From positions 1 through 64,000 of the forward strand of contig NW_027062921.1 of NCBI RefSeq assembly GCF_032884065.1: a DNA stretch of 64,000 nt. The letters are read 5' to 3'. The translations under genes and the position numbers were made by a program. Below, piece by piece: positions 1 through 59,845 of the stretch; the first letter of the stretch is position 1, and every line of letters begins with the position of its first letter. Under the pieces are notes generated by a model. That model was not told the origin of the DNA and made no database searches. It was given only the letters and a program-made list of their open reading frames with translations. Source of the stretch: Artemia franciscana. Taxonomy: Eukaryota; Arthropoda; Branchiopoda; Anostraca; Artemiidae.

Positions 1-654
1 ATGAAATGAACCGTATCTAAGAAACTGATAAAGCCCCCCCCCCCCCTCTAAAAAAGAAGACAAAAACAATAAATAAATCCTTCGAATGTTGTAATTCCTA
101 GAAACAAAACAATTTAAAATTAGTTTCAGTTTTTCGTAGGTAATGCAAGTGTTTTGTAGGTAGGATATTTTATTATTAATACTATGATATTATCTCAGTA
201 TATGGTTACCCCCCCCCCCCCAAAAAAAAAACAACTTAAAAACAGCAAAATAAATCTATTAAAAACGTCCCATTAACTAAAAAAAAAACAATATAAAAAT
301 AAGTCAAAGTAAACCACATCTAAGAATCTAGTTACCCCCACCCTCCAAAAAAAACTTAAAAACAATAAATAATTCATTGAAAATGCTCCAATGCCTAACC
401 ACTATTCCAAATTTAAACCACGAAACAATAAATGTTCCAATACCCCAAAAATACACAATTCCTACCAACGGAAATTTCAATGATTTCTTATGCCCTTCCC
501 TCGCTGGATTCACGTTTTAAACCAAATTTTAAGAAGAAACAATATAAAAATAGGTAAAGTTTTGATCACTACCGTGAAAAATAAAATGTAAATACAATCC
601 AAATTTCCCAATTTCAATATTTAATACATTTTTAGCTTATGCAAGTTTCCCACT
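1..654. repeat. A-rich low-complexity DNA with recurring poly-C/poly-A unit
   Basis: A short unit of the form CATCTAAGAA, then about 10-14 C, then A-rich text with AACAATAAAT, occurs near 15-75, 195-250 and 318-372, and again near 1195-1245. No coding signal was found. Confidence 0.5.
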
Positions 655-1080
655 GAAAACATAAGAGTTCGAAAGAGTTTTCAAACAGTTCTTAGTAACA
701 AACTGTAAGTAAAGAGCGACCCGGCTCAATAGTAACCAAAATTCTAGAAAATGGAGTTTTGATACCAATAGATGTATCAAAAGAACTGTATTTTTAATCG
801 AATTTTAGATATATAAGTTTAGTCATTACGATTAAAGGCTACGAGCCTGAAAAAACTTGCCAGATTTCCGAAAAGGGGGAAATACCTCCTAAAAGTATTA
901 GAATCTTAATAAAAATTACATCATCAGATTCAGCTTATCAGAAAACCCTATTGTAGTGGTTTCAAGCTCCTATGTGCAAAAATGTAGATTTTTTTATTTT
1001 TTTCCAGAAGAAAGATCAGGATGCGTGTTTATTTTTTTTTATCCATATTTTCTTATCCCATTTAGTATGCACATGTAAAA
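655..1080 (+). repeat. Dispersed repeat family R1, degenerate copy
   Basis: Begins near an imperfect palindrome (CAGTTCTTAGTAACAAACTG, 688-707). It continues with GAGCGACCCGGCTCAATAG, which matches the spacer of the inverted repeat at 6840-7160 and the reverse of 8540-8660, and runs on through ACGAGCCTGAAAA and GCTTATCAGAAAACCCT. Non-coding. Confidence 0.6.
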
Positions 1081-1454
1081 GGTGCCTAAACAAATAACTT
1101 AAATACACTATAATAGTATTAATAATGAAAAATTCTACCTACAAAATTTAAGCCCTGTCTACAAAAAACTGAATTTTTAAACGCTAAAAATAAACCGCAT
1201 CTAAGAAACCCCTTAAGCCCCCCCCCCCAAAAAAAAAAAAACAGTAATAATAATTGTTTCAACCAAATTTAAAGAAAAAACAATACCAAAATAGTTAAGG
1301 TTTCATATCATCAGAGTCAAAAGCAAAATGTATATATAATCCAAATATCCCAATTTTAATATTTAATGAAGCTGTAACATATGCAAGTTTTCCATTGGAA
1401 ACTCAAAAGGATTTTATTAAGACAGGAGGGTACATTTGATTCATGATTAAATTA

Positions 1455-1705
1455 AAAAAAAAACAAGTTTTTTCAACTGCAAGTAAGGAGTGACACTAAA
1501 ACTTAAAGCGAACAGAAATTATTCCGTATATGAAAGGGGTTGTCCCCTTCGCAACGCCTCGCTCTTTACGCTAAGGTTTAACTTTTTCTCACAACTCTAC
1601 TTTTTTTAAAACAATAAAAAATTTAGCGTAAAGAGCGATGCGTTGCCGAGGGGACAACCCCTTTCATATACGGAATAATTTATGTTCGTTTTAAGTTTTA
1701 GTTCT
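1455..1705. repeat. Foldback (inverted-repeat) MITE-like element, right arm truncated
   Basis: The left arm from about 1460 and the right arm to about 1703 are reverse complements, sharing AACGCCTCGCTCTTTACGCT and ATTATTCCGTATATGAAAGG. The right arm ends abruptly at TA repeats where a retroelement tail begins. Confidence 0.7.
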
Positions 1706-1930
1706 ATATATATACTAAAAAGCATATATATCATGAAAAGAGAAATCACCAATGCAACAGCACAAACACAAAAAAAAAGAAAAAAAAAAAAAGACAGAAG
1801 GAGAAAAGGAAGACTGTTTTCCTAAATTAGTGATTAATATAGACCAGCACTTGAATGAGGCCTTAACCCTACTCATCCATACAATCACATAGGTCAAACA
1901 GCATAGCCACACACAATCAACCAAATATAT
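1706..1930 (-). mobile_element. 5'-truncated retroelement tail copy
   Basis: On the minus strand it matches the 3' end of the reverse transcriptase element at 42.1-44.0 kb: CAAACAGCATAGCC-side text, GGAAAACAGTCTTCC, a T-rich run, then GCATTGGTGATTTCTC and TA repeats. About 220 bases remain, with no coding part. Both ends abut TA-rich sequence. Confidence 0.7.
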
Positions 1931-2580
1931 ACATATATACTAAAAAATATTTATATATATACTACTAAAAAGCACCCAGTTACGAAGAAATGCGAGGTGG
2001 CCCTCCCATTTGGTCTTGTGGTGGCTCTACCGGTTGAGAGTGGCCGTACTACCAAGAGTTGACCCTTAGGTGGATCTCCCAGTTTGGAGCTGTCATACTG
2101 CCTCGAGGCTGCAATTTTCCCTGGAATATCAATATAGTTTATATGGAACAATATATCATTGTAAGCCATTAATGCTAAAGGTAATAAAAAATTCTGCAAA
2201 TGTGCACCTACAAGTAGGGGGGGGGTTTCAAATTCTTTTTGTCTTGGCAATAAGGCTGTGATCCTTCAGAAAGTGGAATATATGGTGAAAATTGCTATAA
2301 AAATCCTTTGGAGCAAGGTGAAGCTGTAAATGGGACCTCTGCTTCCTTTCTTTTGAAGGAATATATTGAGATTAAATGGACATTACAGGAACTGGGTAGG
2401 GGCGTAATTTGCTATGGGGTAGGGGGGGGGGGGGGCAAATGTACTTCTTAGACCTTTGATGGTTCCCGCCCCCCACAGACTTCTTCTCTTTTTTTCTAGT
2501 TTGCCTTCTTCTCTTTATATACTATATAGTACCTTTATAGTACTAAATAGGACTTTTATGGTACTAAATGGCTAATTATT
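1931..2580. other. Unassigned intergenic DNA
   Basis: Contains GC-richer text with poly-G runs near 2216 and 2420-2436. The reading frames present are short and resemble no family I recognise. Possibly an old transposon fragment. Confidence 0.3.
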
Positions 2581-2589
2581 TACTTTTCA

Positions 2590-5147
<2,558 letters not shown>

Positions 5148-5218
<71 letters not shown>
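5148..5218. repeat. (TA)n microsatellite
   Basis: About 70 bases of pure TA. Confidence 0.95.
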
Positions 5219-5221
<3 letters not shown>

Positions 5222-5989
5222 ATTATTCATACATTTAACCTAAATATTTATATACTTAATTCATTTAATTTATTAAATGATCATCATTAAATTGTTTAAT
5301 TTTTATTTTTAATGATCCTCATTAAAAATTATAAAGAATCTTTAAACGGCAGTATTTATAAACGGTTTTGTTTATAAAATTTCCGGGGAAAATTAGCGGG
5401 AAACAAATAGAATCCATTGTTTTTTGTGTTAAGATTCATATCCATAGTTGCTCAAGCTATCTAACTGTCAATCCATTGTTCAAGTTATGTCAAGACTGTC
5501 AACATGTCAATCATGTCCCATATTTGTCTTATCTTTCAAATTGCTCATTATCTTTAAATACTTATGCAATGAAAAAAGTTTTTGACGAGGAAATAAGGAG
5601 CAACACTTAAACTTCAAAAAACAGAAATTGTCCTTTAAGTGGATGACTACCCTCTCCTCAATCCCTGATTAAGGCCGTGATTAAGTGAACTTGAAAACAT
5701 CGAGCTTCAGAATTGAAGTAAGGTTAGCCTTCTGTCTTTTGATTCTCTAGAGACCGTTGGTTGTCAAAACTTCAAATAGTACCAATTATCAAGTCTTGTC
5801 AAAGGTTTTGATTGACAGCTTCCTTTGGTGAGATGTTTCAGCCGAGAAATAGTAATATATTTGGCTGGGTAAAAATAAGATTTTAATATTTAAAGTAAAA
5901 TAAAAATTTTAAGATTTAAATTTTTTTTTAATTTAAATTTTTTTTTAATTTTTTACTTAAAATTTAAGTAAAATAAAATTTTATTAGTT
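5219..5989. other. Unassigned AT-rich intergenic DNA
   Basis: No coding frame, RNA gene or clear repeat seen. It has AT-rich blocks near 5220-5340 and 5870-5990. Confidence 0.3.
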
Positions 5990-7990
5990 AAAGATATACG
6001 CAACTTACAAATTAGCTTACGTAAAGAAACTTCTGTATTCTCATATTTTTATTGCATATATGAGGGGTTTCACCCCCTCGTCAGTACCTCACTCTTCACG
6101 CTAAAGCTTAAAATTTGTCAAAATTTCTTAAGAATGACCCCTGAATAACAAAAGCCGTAGAATAAATAGTTGGAATTTCTAAAATACTTTAACGTAAAGA
6201 GCGAGGTATTAGGAGGTGAGCCCCTCATATGCGTAATAATTTCTGTTCCTTTTACAGAAATTATTATGGAATATTTACAGGAATTAATATTTACAGGAAA
6301 ATAATAACAGGAATATTCTGTTCCTTTCAGTTGAAAAACTTTGCCATATTTATTTTTTCATTGTTTATTTTTAATAATGCTAGAAAAATCCTGCGCTCCC
6401 TTCATGGAAATTTTCTTCCCCCATGACAAATTCCTCCGTGAAAAGTTCCCCCAACATATCCCACTCTTCTCAACCCCTGCCCCAAACCAAATGAAAACGC
6501 CCCAGAAAACGTCTGTACACTTCCCAATAACCATTACTATATGTAAGCACTGGTCAGTGTTAGTAGCTTGTAGCCCCTCCCATGGGGACTGTGGGGGAGT
6601 AGGTCATCTCAGAATTTAAATCCGGTGACTTTTGGAAAATAATTAGCGTGCGACGGGGGCCTAGGCACCCTCCGATTTTCTTGGTCACTTAAAAAGGCAC
6701 TAGAACTTTTCATTTCCGTTAGAATGAACCCTATCGCAACATTCTAGGACCACTGGGTCGATACGATCACCCCTGAAAAAAAAAACAAATAAACACGCAT
6801 CCGTGATCTGCCTTCTGACAAAAAATAAAAAATTCCACATTTTTAAACAGTTCGTAGTAACGAACTGTAGTAAGGAGCGACTAGGCTCAATAGTAACCAA
6901 AACTCTAAAAAAATGGAATTTCATACCGATAGTTATATCAAAAGAATGGCATTTTAATGCTGATTTAAATATATAAGTTTCATCAAGAATAGTCTTACCC
7001 ATCAAAAATTACGAGCCTGAAAATATTTGCCTCATTTTAGAAAATAGGAGGAAACACCCCCTAAAAGTCATACGATCTAAACGAAAATCACACCATCAGA
7101 TTCAGCGTATCAGAGAACCTTGTCGTAGAAGTTTCAAGCCCCAATCTATAAAAATGTGGAATTTCGCATTTTGTGCCAGAAGACAAATCACAGATGCGTG
7201 TTTATTTGTTTTTTTTTTCCAGGGGTGATGGGAAATTAGAGGGCACCTAGGCCCCTCCCACGTCATTCTTACCCAAAGTTACCGGATCAAAATTCTGAGA
7301 TAGCCATTTTATTCACCATAGTCGAAAAACCCAATAACTATGTATTTGTGGACGACCTACTCCCCCGCAGTCCCGTTGGAGGGGCTGCAAGTTACAATCT
7401 TTGACCTGTGTGTACATATAGTAATGGTTACTAAGAAGTGTACAGACGTTTTCAGGGGGATTTTTTTGGTTTGGGGGATTTTTTTACATATAGTAATGGT
7501 TATTGGGAAGTGTACAGGTGTTTTCAGGAGAATTTTTTGGTCGGGGAGAGGGGTCGAAAAGAGGGGGATATACTGGGGGAACTTTCCATCGAGGACTTGG
7601 TCATGGGGGAAGAAAATTTCCATGAAGGGAGCGCAGGATTTACTAACATTATTAAAAAAAAAAACATTGAAAAAATATATATGAAAAAGTTTTTTTTCAG
7701 CTGGAAGTAAGGAGCAGCATCAAAACTTAAAACGAACAGAAATTATTACCCATATGAGGGGCTCACCTCCTCCTAATACCTCGCTCTTTACGCTAAAGTA
7801 TTTTTAGTAATGTCAACTATTTATTCTACGGCTTTTGTGATTCAGGGGTCATTCTTAATTAATTGGGCCAAAATTTAAGATTTAGTGTAAAGAGAGAGGT
7901 ACTGACGACGGGGTGAACCCTCTCATATGTGTAATAAAAATATGAGAATAAAAAATTCTTCACGTAAGCTAGTTTATAAGTTACGTATAT
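5990..7990. repeat. Two-kilobase inverted repeat (giant foldback) of family R1
   Basis: Arm 5990-6840 is the approximate reverse complement of arm 7155-7990, with a unique spacer of about 315 bases. Matching pairs include GGAAATTTTCTTCCCCCATG (6407) against CATGGGGGAAGAAAATTTCC (7603), CACGCATCCGTGATCT (6795) against its reverse near 7195, and ACGTATATC with TTATAAGTT at the outer ends. The right arm lacks about 80 bases present in the left. Smaller foldbacks (about 6050-6245 and 7735-7935) sit within each arm. The spacer starts with the palindrome CAGTTCGTAGTAACGAACTG at 6849. No intact coding frame. Confidence 0.8.
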
Positions 7991-8233
7991 CTTTTACTTA
8001 TAAAACCATTCGTAATAAATTAAATTTCTAGTTGCCTTTTTTTATTAACCAAAAAATTGGAGGGCAACTAGGCTTCCTCCCCCGCTCTTTTTTCCCAAAA
8101 TCATTCGATCAAAATTATGAGTAAGCCATTCAGCAAAAAAAAAAAAAAAAAAAAAAAAATTCAAATTTTGTTTCAATTATTACTCTGCGGAGAGCCAAAA
8201 TCAAAACATACATTTATTCAAAAACATTCAGAA
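7991..8233. other. R1-related fragment and poly-A
   Basis: Holds GAGGGCAACTAGGCTTCCTC, similar to the R1 text GGAGGGCACCTAGGCC, and a pure A-run near 8135-8159. Confidence 0.4.
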
Positions 8234-8530
8234 ATTAAATAAAAAAACAAGTTTTTTCAACTGAAAGTAAGGAGCGACATTAAAACTTAAAACGGACACA
8301 AATTACTTCGTATATAAAAGGGGCTGCTTCCTCATCAACGCCCCGCTCTTTACGCTAAAGTTTTTTACTGTTTTAAAAAGAAGAGTTGGGAGAAAGAGTC
8401 AAACTTTAGCGTAAAGAGCGGGGCGTTGATGAAGAAGCAGCCCCTTTTATATACGAAGTAATTTCTGTTCGTTTTAAGTTTTAATGTCGCTCCTTACTTT
8501 CAGTTGAAAAAACTTGTTTTTTTATTTAAT
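8234..8530. repeat. Near-perfect foldback element, arms about 135 bp
   Basis: Outer ends ATTAAATAAAAAAACAAG and its exact reverse complement. The arms stay complementary with few mismatches through AACTGAAAGTAAGGAGCGAC, GGGGCTGCTTC and CGCTCTTTACGCTAAAGTTT, around a loop of about 30 bases. Transcription would give a long hairpin. Related to the foldbacks at 1455, 39345, 40470 and 47395. Confidence 0.85.
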
Positions 8531-8700
8531 ATATTTAAAATCAGCATTAAAATGCGATTCTTTTGATGTAGCTATTGGTACCAAAATTCCATTTTTTAGA
8601 GTTTCGGTTACTATTGAGCCGGGTCGCTCTTTACTACAGTTCGTTACTACGAACTGTTTGATAAAGTTGGAGGACAAGCAATATAAACAAAGGTATTTTA
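8531..8700 (-). repeat. Family R1 fragment, reverse orientation
   Basis: Reverse of the R1 spacer sequence: TTGAGCCGGGTCGCTCTTTA then the palindrome CAGTTCGTTACTACGAACTG at 8639-8658. Confidence 0.65.
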
Positions 8701-9639
8701 TTTCAAATGACAATACAATTAAGTATGTAACTACAAAGAAGGATAGAATGTAAGGAAAATGAATTTTCCTGTTACCGGTATTAGACGATTAATCTTATAA
8801 GTACGGCTCTTGTATTGGAACCCCCTGTGGAACTTTGGGATCAAAGCATCAATGAAGAATCCTTTCAGCTTGGGAAAAATCTTTTCGGTCCAAAAGCCTG
8901 GATTGCGGTCTATCTTTTCAATGTAGAAGTCTTTCTGGGTAAAAATCATGAAAAAGCAAGTATATAGCTGAGCACATTCAAGCTGACTGATTGTACTTGG
9001 TAAAAGTAGTCGTGGCCTCGTTTGGGGTTGACCAGTCCATTCTTTCCAACTTCCATGCAATAGTCCGCCTTAGACTCTTTTCGGTTCTTTATCCACTAGC
9101 CTATCCCCAAATTTCTCGCAGTTTCGCAGTTCCATACCTCGCTTTGATTTAATTTTCCCCATGATTTCGGCTTTGTGTGCATAACTTTCCTGAAGGCTCC
9201 TGACTATTTCTCATTTCTATGTTTCTTCATTGCATTGAAATAATTTATGAAAATTTCACACTAGTAACAAGCAGCTGATTATTCCAGCTTGTCATTTTCG
9301 TCTCTAGGGGTTATTATCGGCGATCTGAAACGATTCTTTATGGCAACCGACGTGTAAAAATTTCAGGTAGCTGAAAATATTCTAGGGGACTGTTAGAAAA
9401 CAGGAAAATACATCAAAAAATGGTTCCAATCATCTTATAGGTTATTGTCTTCTGCACATGATAGTACCAATTTTGTTCCAAAAGCAATATCCTTCATAGA
9501 GTACACTTGTGAAAAATACCTAGACATTTTCTAAGATTTCTAAGCAATTAGAGGAAATAGAACAAAATCCTTTCAAACATTTTGTAGCATCTTCAAGAAG
9601 CTATGGCCTGATATTAAAAGCGGCATCTTCCGCCAATGA
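8701..9639. other. Unassigned DNA next to LINE relic
   Basis: The minus strand has short open stretches (8731-9060) that may belong to the same decayed LINE, but I recognise no motif. Confidence 0.25.
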
Positions 9640-10735
9640 ATACTTGAGTACTTTTTAAATATAAATTTTCAATTTAACATGGGATTTTTGAGTTCCATCA
9701 GTTCACTTAATCACCCCCTTAATATGTCCACCAAAGGGAAGACTAAGATACTTCACGGAAGCTGATGCAGAGATTGTGGCAGGCCCAACTTAAAGAATTA
9801 TATTTAGAGGCTGTTGGGGACCGAAAACAAGGAATTTAGTTTTGAAGGAACTTCAACCTTGTAAATCTGACCTCGTTGAACCTAGTGTAAATAGTATACA
9901 CCACAATCTGTGATTCCTGAAGGTTGCCAGACGTAAGGAGAGTGTACTCGGCAAAGAATGATGACTTGCATCTATGTAGGGCTCAATAACGTAGGGGGGA
10001 GTGTGACGTTTAGAGAGTCTAATAGCACTTCTGAACATGGTAGGACTAAAAAAAGAGCCCTGTTTTACTCCACAAACAACATGAATGAGATTACTGGTCT
10101 GGTCATTTACGCTAACTGATGCACCCTGATATCATTTCAAGAGGTAAGGTCTTATGAAAGGATTTGCTCCACTCCTTAGAAGAGACAAAATGGCTCGAGA
10201 AAGCAAAAAGGAATCAAAAGCTTTTGGTGTGTCAATAGTGCAGATAGTGTGAAAAACACCTAAATGTTTTTCTTTGATAATTTGTACCAGGGGTACAAAT
10301 TGATCAGGGGTAATTTGATCAAGTTGATCAGGGGTAATTTGATCAGGTTGATCAGGGGTAATTTGATCAGGTTGATCAGGGGTAATTTGATCAAGTTGAT
10401 CAGGTTGATCAGGGGTAATTTGATCAGGTTGATCAGGGGTAATTTGATCAGGTTGATCAGGGGTAATTTGATCAGGTTGATCAGGGGTAACTTGATCAAG
10501 TTGATCAGGTTGATCAGGGGTAATTTGATCAGGTTGATCAGGGGTAATTTGATCAGGTTGATCAGGGGTAATTTGATCAAGTTGATCAGGTTGATCAGGG
10601 GTAATTTGATCAGGGGTACATAAAAAAGTTGTGTATGCAGAGTGGATACCAAGGTCTTCACAAAAGCCGAACTGACAGTCTCTATGGTCGTGCTTTTGAC
10701 TAATTTTGTCTTGAAGGATCGTTGCAAACATGTTT
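9640..10735 (-). pseudogene. LINE reverse transcriptase relic with in-frame minisatellite
   Basis: The minus strand reads KISQKHDHRDCQFGFCEDLG, then a PDQITPDQ-type repeat, then DTPKAFDSFLLSRAILSLL (RT motif A, with D and the AFDS signature), a stop, and NDQTSNLIHVVCGVKQGSFF (resembling the GVxQGxxxSP motif). Further on, with stops and shifts, come KTKFLVFGP and SASVKYLSLPFG, typical of CR1/Jockey-like LINE proteins. The YxDD catalytic box is not intact. It is a decayed non-LTR retrotransposon with both ends lost. Confidence 0.7.
10292..10617. repeat. 15/9-bp minisatellite (TTGATCAGGGGTAAT)
   Basis: About 22 imperfect tandem copies of a 15-base unit TTGATCAGGGGTAAT interspersed with 9-base pieces (TTGATCAGG, TTGATCAAG). 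The core TGATCA is palindromic. Lengths are multiples of three, so the host LINE frame stays open across it. Confidence 0.9.
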
Positions 10736-10759
10736 CCTAAGGCTGAACGTACACTTACT

Positions 10760-11139
10760 TAGAGGCGCCATTTGGACCAAGTCTTGGGGTGGGCATGAAC
10801 TCCATCTTGCCCCCCCCCCGAATCACTTTATGTCGCGTAATCATCTAGGAAATGGGCATTTGACAAAACTCGAGAATTTTATTATGTATCTAACCTACTT
10901 TCATTGTTTACAATGATTAATAGCAAATAGCGTAATCACCCCAAGGGTCGTCAGGTAATTACGCTCTTTGGTTAATAGGCGTGCAGTAATTTTAAATCAA
11001 TCGGACAGAATGGATTATGTTGGACATAATGGATTATTATGGCCGGCAAAGAGCCCTTTGTGGTGGAAGCTTGGGCCCCCTGGAAAATCTGGGGTGGGCA
11101 TTTGCCCACCCCTGACCCCCCTCCCCAATGGCGCCTCTG
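10760..11139. mobile_element. hAT-type MITE with 8-bp target duplication
   Basis: Ends (T/C)AGAGGCGCCATTTGG and CCAATGGCGCCTCTG are inverted repeats. The element is flanked on both sides by CACTTACT (10752-10759 and 11140-11147). Eight-base duplications and CAGNG termini are hallmarks of hAT transposons. There is no transposase. It is the same family as 34832-35153, in the opposite orientation. Confidence 0.88.
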
Positions 11140-11147
11140 CACTTACT

Positions 11148-12498
11148 AAGTGATGTGAATCGCAGGATTTGTGATCTTCATTCTTTTTAGGAACACACGT
11201 TGCTAAACTGTCACTTTGGGCTCATATTGTAGGGTGATGACAACTTGCAATAAATTGAAAGGGATTCAGTTAATTTAGGAGTTGCAAGAGGTAAATGCTC
11301 AGGTTGAAGTTTGTGTGAGTTTCCATTTGTCTAATTCAATCAGGTTTCACTTTCACTGCCCTTGGTCAATTTAATTTGGTGGCACTTTTCTGGCCCATAG
11401 GTTTTGTTTGAATGTGACAAACGTCTTATTGACAAAGGAAGCGCGAAATAAAATACAACTTCACGGAAAAAATATTGTATCTATAATATTAAGTGTTTTG
11501 TTCATGTGTTTGCTGTTCATTCATTAACAATAAAATCGATTGAGCTGAGGTTGAAGCTATGATCCTCTTTAAAATTGAAGTACCAAGGACAGTGTGAATG
11601 AAATCTGACCGTTTGTATGGAAACTTACACACCTAATACATTTTAAAAATTAGACTATATTGTGAATTCAATTTTTATTTGAATTATTTAATTAATTAAC
11701 ACCTTTATTATTTTTATTTTAATTATTTAATTTAATTAAATTTATTCATTATTATTTTTTAATTATTTAATTATTTTAATTTAATTTATTATCTAATTAT
11801 TTTAATTAACACCTTTAAATGCAGAAGTTAGTGTTTGATTGTATCAGGCGTCAACTTAAAAAAGGGGGCGTCAACTTAAGAAAGGGGGTGTCAACTTAAA
11901 ACGATGGTGCAAAATCAGCAAAGAATAGGCTAAAAACACAACAACAAGCATCTTAAGATAATATATTTTCCCTTTAAAGATGTAGTTGTCTTTGCAAACC
12001 AACTGATTACTAATTTTTTTAAACTAAGAGGGTTGTCAAATTTTAACTAATTAGCTTTACTCATTTATTTGCACTACTCATTCTGGCAATACTGTCGAAA
12101 ATGTAGTACCGCTGGAAAACCTAATTTTAAAACAACCAAAAGAAAAATCTTTGAAATTGTGGTTTTCAGGCGCAAAAAACTTCACATAACCTCAAACTAA
12201 AGACAGTTTCAGGTTAAAAAACATGAAATTAAAACCTCACAAACAAATTTCAATTATAATTCCATGCTCTGAATATGATACCCAAATAGTCCTATTTTGG
12301 ATAAATACAGATATAAAGTACATAGGGTAAGAAGCAACAGAGCAATCTCATGACTCGCTTGTAACCCTGCAGGATATATCCTAATGAAAACTTCTAAGGA
12401 ATTGCAGAAGATAAAACTATAGGCCAGAAAATCTAATTGCGAGCTTTAGCCTTTAAACCCTGAGACATCCTTTGTAATTTTTTTTTTTTTTTTTTTAG
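11148..12498. other. Sequence before first visible exon
   Basis: No gene seen. AT-rich block at 11640-11820. A 24-base unit (GCGTCAACTTAA...GGGGG) is repeated three times at 11846-11902. A pure T-tract (12479-12496) serves as the polypyrimidine tract of the exon at 12499. Confidence 0.4.
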
Positions 12499-58969
<46,471 letters not shown>

Positions 58970-58974
58970 CCAAA

Positions 58975-59845
58975 GAAATCAAAATTGGAAGCTAAAACGC
59001 ACGTAATACATCTAGGATTTTATCATTAGTGTCCGTGAATCGCTAGTGCTAGCATTAAAAAATTTATATTGTTTATTGTTTTCATTTTATGTATGTTTAT
59101 GTGAAATTTGAAAAGGGAGCTGTAAAGTTAACAGATATAAAATTTTGATATCCGAAGATATCAAAATTGGAAGCGAAAACGCACCTTATACAGCTAGGAT
59201 ACTATGATGAGTGTCCCTGGATCGCTATTATTAACATTCAATAGTTTGTGCTGTTTTATTGTTTTCATTTTATGTAAAATTTCAAGAGGGTGCTGTAAAG
59301 TTAAGTGCAATTGATAATAATGAGAAAGTAAAACGCACCCTATATAACGGGAATTCAGGGATCATAACCCTGGATTGCTATTTCTTATTCTTAATTACCT
59401 TATGCACTATTTTAAAGTTTTAATTTTGTATTGATTATGTGAAATTTAGAAAGGGGGCTATAAAGTTAAGCCCATTAACTAACCGAAGAAATCAAAATCG
59501 GAAATTAAAACGCACCCTATAGAATGAAAATTTAAGGTTCATGACCCGGATTGTTTTTACTAATATTCAAACACCTTATGCAAAATTTTTAAACTTTTCC
59601 TTGTACATTGCTTGTCTAAAATTTGGAAAGGTAGCTATAAATTCAAGCCCAATAACTAAATGAAGAGATCGAAGTCGGAAACTAAAACGCACCTTATAGA
59701 ACTGAAATTTAGGGTTAATGACCCCGGATCACTATACTAATCTTTAAATACCATATTCTGTATTTTTACATTTCCATTTTATGTTGCTTATGTGGAATTT
59801 GGAAATGGAGCTTTAAAATTAATGAGACAAGCTTCCCTATTTTGT
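58975..59845 (+). pseudogene. About five decayed tandem copies of the otopetrin terminal coding segment
   Basis: The last 180 bases of the channel exon are repeated downstream. An anchor resembling ACTGAAACGCATCC (58812 in the exon) recurs as AAAACGCAC near 58993, 59172, 59328, 59506 and 59682. In each copy it is followed by a degenerate match to the exon text for PWIVI...FYRFHST and then to TTATGTGAAATTTGGAAA with AGCTATAAAGTTAAGCCC. The fifth copy still reads CGIWKWSFKI in place of CLCEIWKRSYKV. All copies carry stops, so they are non-coding; they may lie in the 3' UTR. Confidence 0.8.
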
